This document shows positions 51,230 to 52,214 of a DNA stretch of 52,214 bases, in pieces. The notes below the pieces were generated by a model. The model was given only the letters and a program-made list of their open reading frames with translations, did not search any database and was not told the DNA's origin. Each line of letters opens with the position of its first letter. The first letter of the stretch is position 1. Made by a program: the position numbers and the translations under genes. The stretch lies in assembly GCA_029263395.1 (NCBI GenBank), contig JAJCXO010000226.1:1-52214 (forward strand), given 5' to 3'. The stretch is from Acidobacteriota bacterium (GTDB lineage: Bacteria; Acidobacteriota; Thermoanaerobaculia; Multivoradales; J023).

Positions 51230-51362
51230 TACCTCGTCAGGCGGTAATACCTCGTCAGGCGGTAATACCTCATCAGGCGGTGATACCTCGTCAGACGGTT
51301 CGCGGCTCGTCAGAAGGTCGGCACCTCGTCAGACGGTTCGCATCTCGTCAGAAGGTTGGCAC
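51230..51362. repeat. 18-bp tandem repeat in the epimerase leader
   Basis: TACCTCGTCAGGCGGTAA starts at 51230, 51248, 51266 and 51284, with further diverged CTCGTCAG-containing copies to about 51360. It begins six bases upstream of the epimerase ATG, so it would be in the mRNA leader or promoter and might tune expression through copy number. Confidence 0.9.
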
Positions 51363-51429
51363 GGTACCACATCGCGTCGGCCCGCCGATAGCGGGCCGTA
51401 CAAAGTGGCTCTTGCCCTTCACAGCGAGG

Positions 51430-52214
51430 TCAGTGGACCTTGGCGGCGAGCAAGCGGTGTGCTTCGTCGAGCGTCAAGCTGTCGTCGATCGTCAGGCTGT
51501 ACGCGTCGCTCCACGTTCCGTCTTTCTGGCTCTCTACCCAGTGGATGGCTGCTCCGCCTTCTGCGCTTTCCCACGCAACTAACTGGCGATCGCCACGCCG
51601 TGAGGTGTAGAGCGTGGTGATACCCTCGCCGATTGCCGGTGCCGGGAGATCAGAGCGGACCATCAGGTCAATTGTCTGTGCCGCGTCGGGCTGGTCGAGT
51701 CCGCCGAGCAAACCAGCGATGTTGATCTCGACGATTTCGGTATCTGGATTAGCGGGATCAACTTTGGTCGACGTGAAGACTTCATTCGAAACGTCGATAG
51801 CAAGATTGCGGGCGTCGTTGCCAAGGCTTTCGAAACCGGACCATCCATAGGAGCCTGCAGACTCCGTTATCCAATCAGCGACCCGATCGGCAACGTACTC
51901 GCTATAGGCTTCGTGCATATTGAAATGGAGGCCAATGATGATGATCGCTGCCCGCATCTCGTCAGAGAGTGCGATTGGATTATCGGGATCGTATAGATCT
52001 GCGAGGGCCCATAATTGGTCGCGGATCTGCTCACCAAGAAGCCCCAGTTCCAGAGGGAGCGGGCTGATCTCGACGGTGCCGAGCCGCTGGCTCTCGAGAT
52101 TGGCAAACGTCACCAGCACTGATCGTGGGTCGCTGGCGACTTGTAGGTCGAGAGTCTCTCCAAGCGTCGGCGAAAGATCGACGGTAGTGGTGGGAGGCTC
52201 GGTGCTATCGCCAG
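51430..52214 (-). CDS. Hypothetical protein, N-terminus beyond the right edge
   Basis: The reading frame stays open from the stop at 51430 to the window edge (261 codons), including in-frame DSTEPPTTTVDLSPTLGETLDLQ before the first internal GTG. It therefore continues outside the window. The visible part is a beta-rich, acidic domain followed by a helical segment (AYSEYVADRVADWI). The Ser/Thr/Pro-rich edge looks like the linker after a lipobox or signal peptide. No family is recognised. Confidence 0.7.
   Translation of the reverse strand, partial: GDSTEPPTTTVDLSPTLGETLDLQVASDPRSVLVTFANLESQRLGTVEISPLPLELGLLGEQIRDQLWALADLYDPDNPIALSDEMRAAIIIIGLHFNMHEAYSEYVADRVADWITESAGSYGWSGFESLGNDARNLAIDVSNEVFTSTKVDPANPDTEIVEINIAGLLGGLDQPDAAQTIDLMVRSDLPAPAIGEGITTLYTSRRGDRQLVAWESAEGGAAIHWVESQKDGTWSDAYSLTIDDSLTLDEAHRLLAAKVH

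Overview
The window looks like chromosomal sequence from a Gram-negative, GC-rich environmental bacterium. The likeliest lineage is Acidobacteriota (Thermoanaerobaculia/Holophagae-like). The grounds are two exported proteins that end in an FESGDTSAW tail, a P-domain protein with an IPTL-type C-terminal anchor, TonB and Tat export signals, and DNA polymerase I and RF3 of bacterial type. This placement is inference from sequence style; no rRNA or tRNA gene was found.

Layout. 1-4104: the start of a YdjM-like membrane protein running off the left edge, a repeat-rich gap, then a Kef-type antiporter with a UspA protein (minus strand). 4105-6852: two copies of a structured dispersed repeat and a secreted trypsin-like protease. 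7509-12362: a four-gene Psr/Phs/Ttr-type molybdopterin reductase operon (FeS subunit, NrfD membrane subunit, Tat-exported catalytic subunit, TorD-like chaperone). 12406-14401: a GntR regulator, small membrane protein and M1 peptidase operon with twin palindromic operators. 14424-20269: a LamG/di-heme peroxidase fusion and a TPR/BNR lipoprotein, divergently transcribed. 20286-26975: an ABM monooxygenase, an unknown protein, an SPFH/coiled-coil pair, a TonB receptor and a histidine-rich protein separated by a terminator and a 12-base homopolymer. 26978-32300: exported surface proteins, a PIN toxin-antitoxin pair and small unknowns. 32560-39704: a sulfatase pseudogene, polA, a hydrolase, a second PIN pair and a Rieske/GltB-like fusion. 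40160-42798: a four-gene Rieske/ferric-reductase-like operon. 42964-46343: an OlsB-like acyltransferase coupled to a three-domain hydrolase/DedA/ATP-grasp fusion. 46492-52214: prfC, a FAN1-like nuclease, a lone NFACT-R protein, a sugar-nucleotide epimerase and a truncated gene at the right edge.

The most unusual content is of two kinds. First, the intergenic regions hold many unrelated tandem arrays whose periods cluster at 42 bp (three arrays) and 18-19 bp (several), plus a roughly 190-bp dispersed element with paired ends that show compensatory changes. Second, two gene modules look undescribed as units: the acyltransferase plus hydrolase-VTT-ATP-grasp fusion (probably lipid or aminoacyl-lipid chemistry), and the Rieske/heme-b membrane electron-transfer operon with a conserved-looking Cys/His cluster in its last gene.
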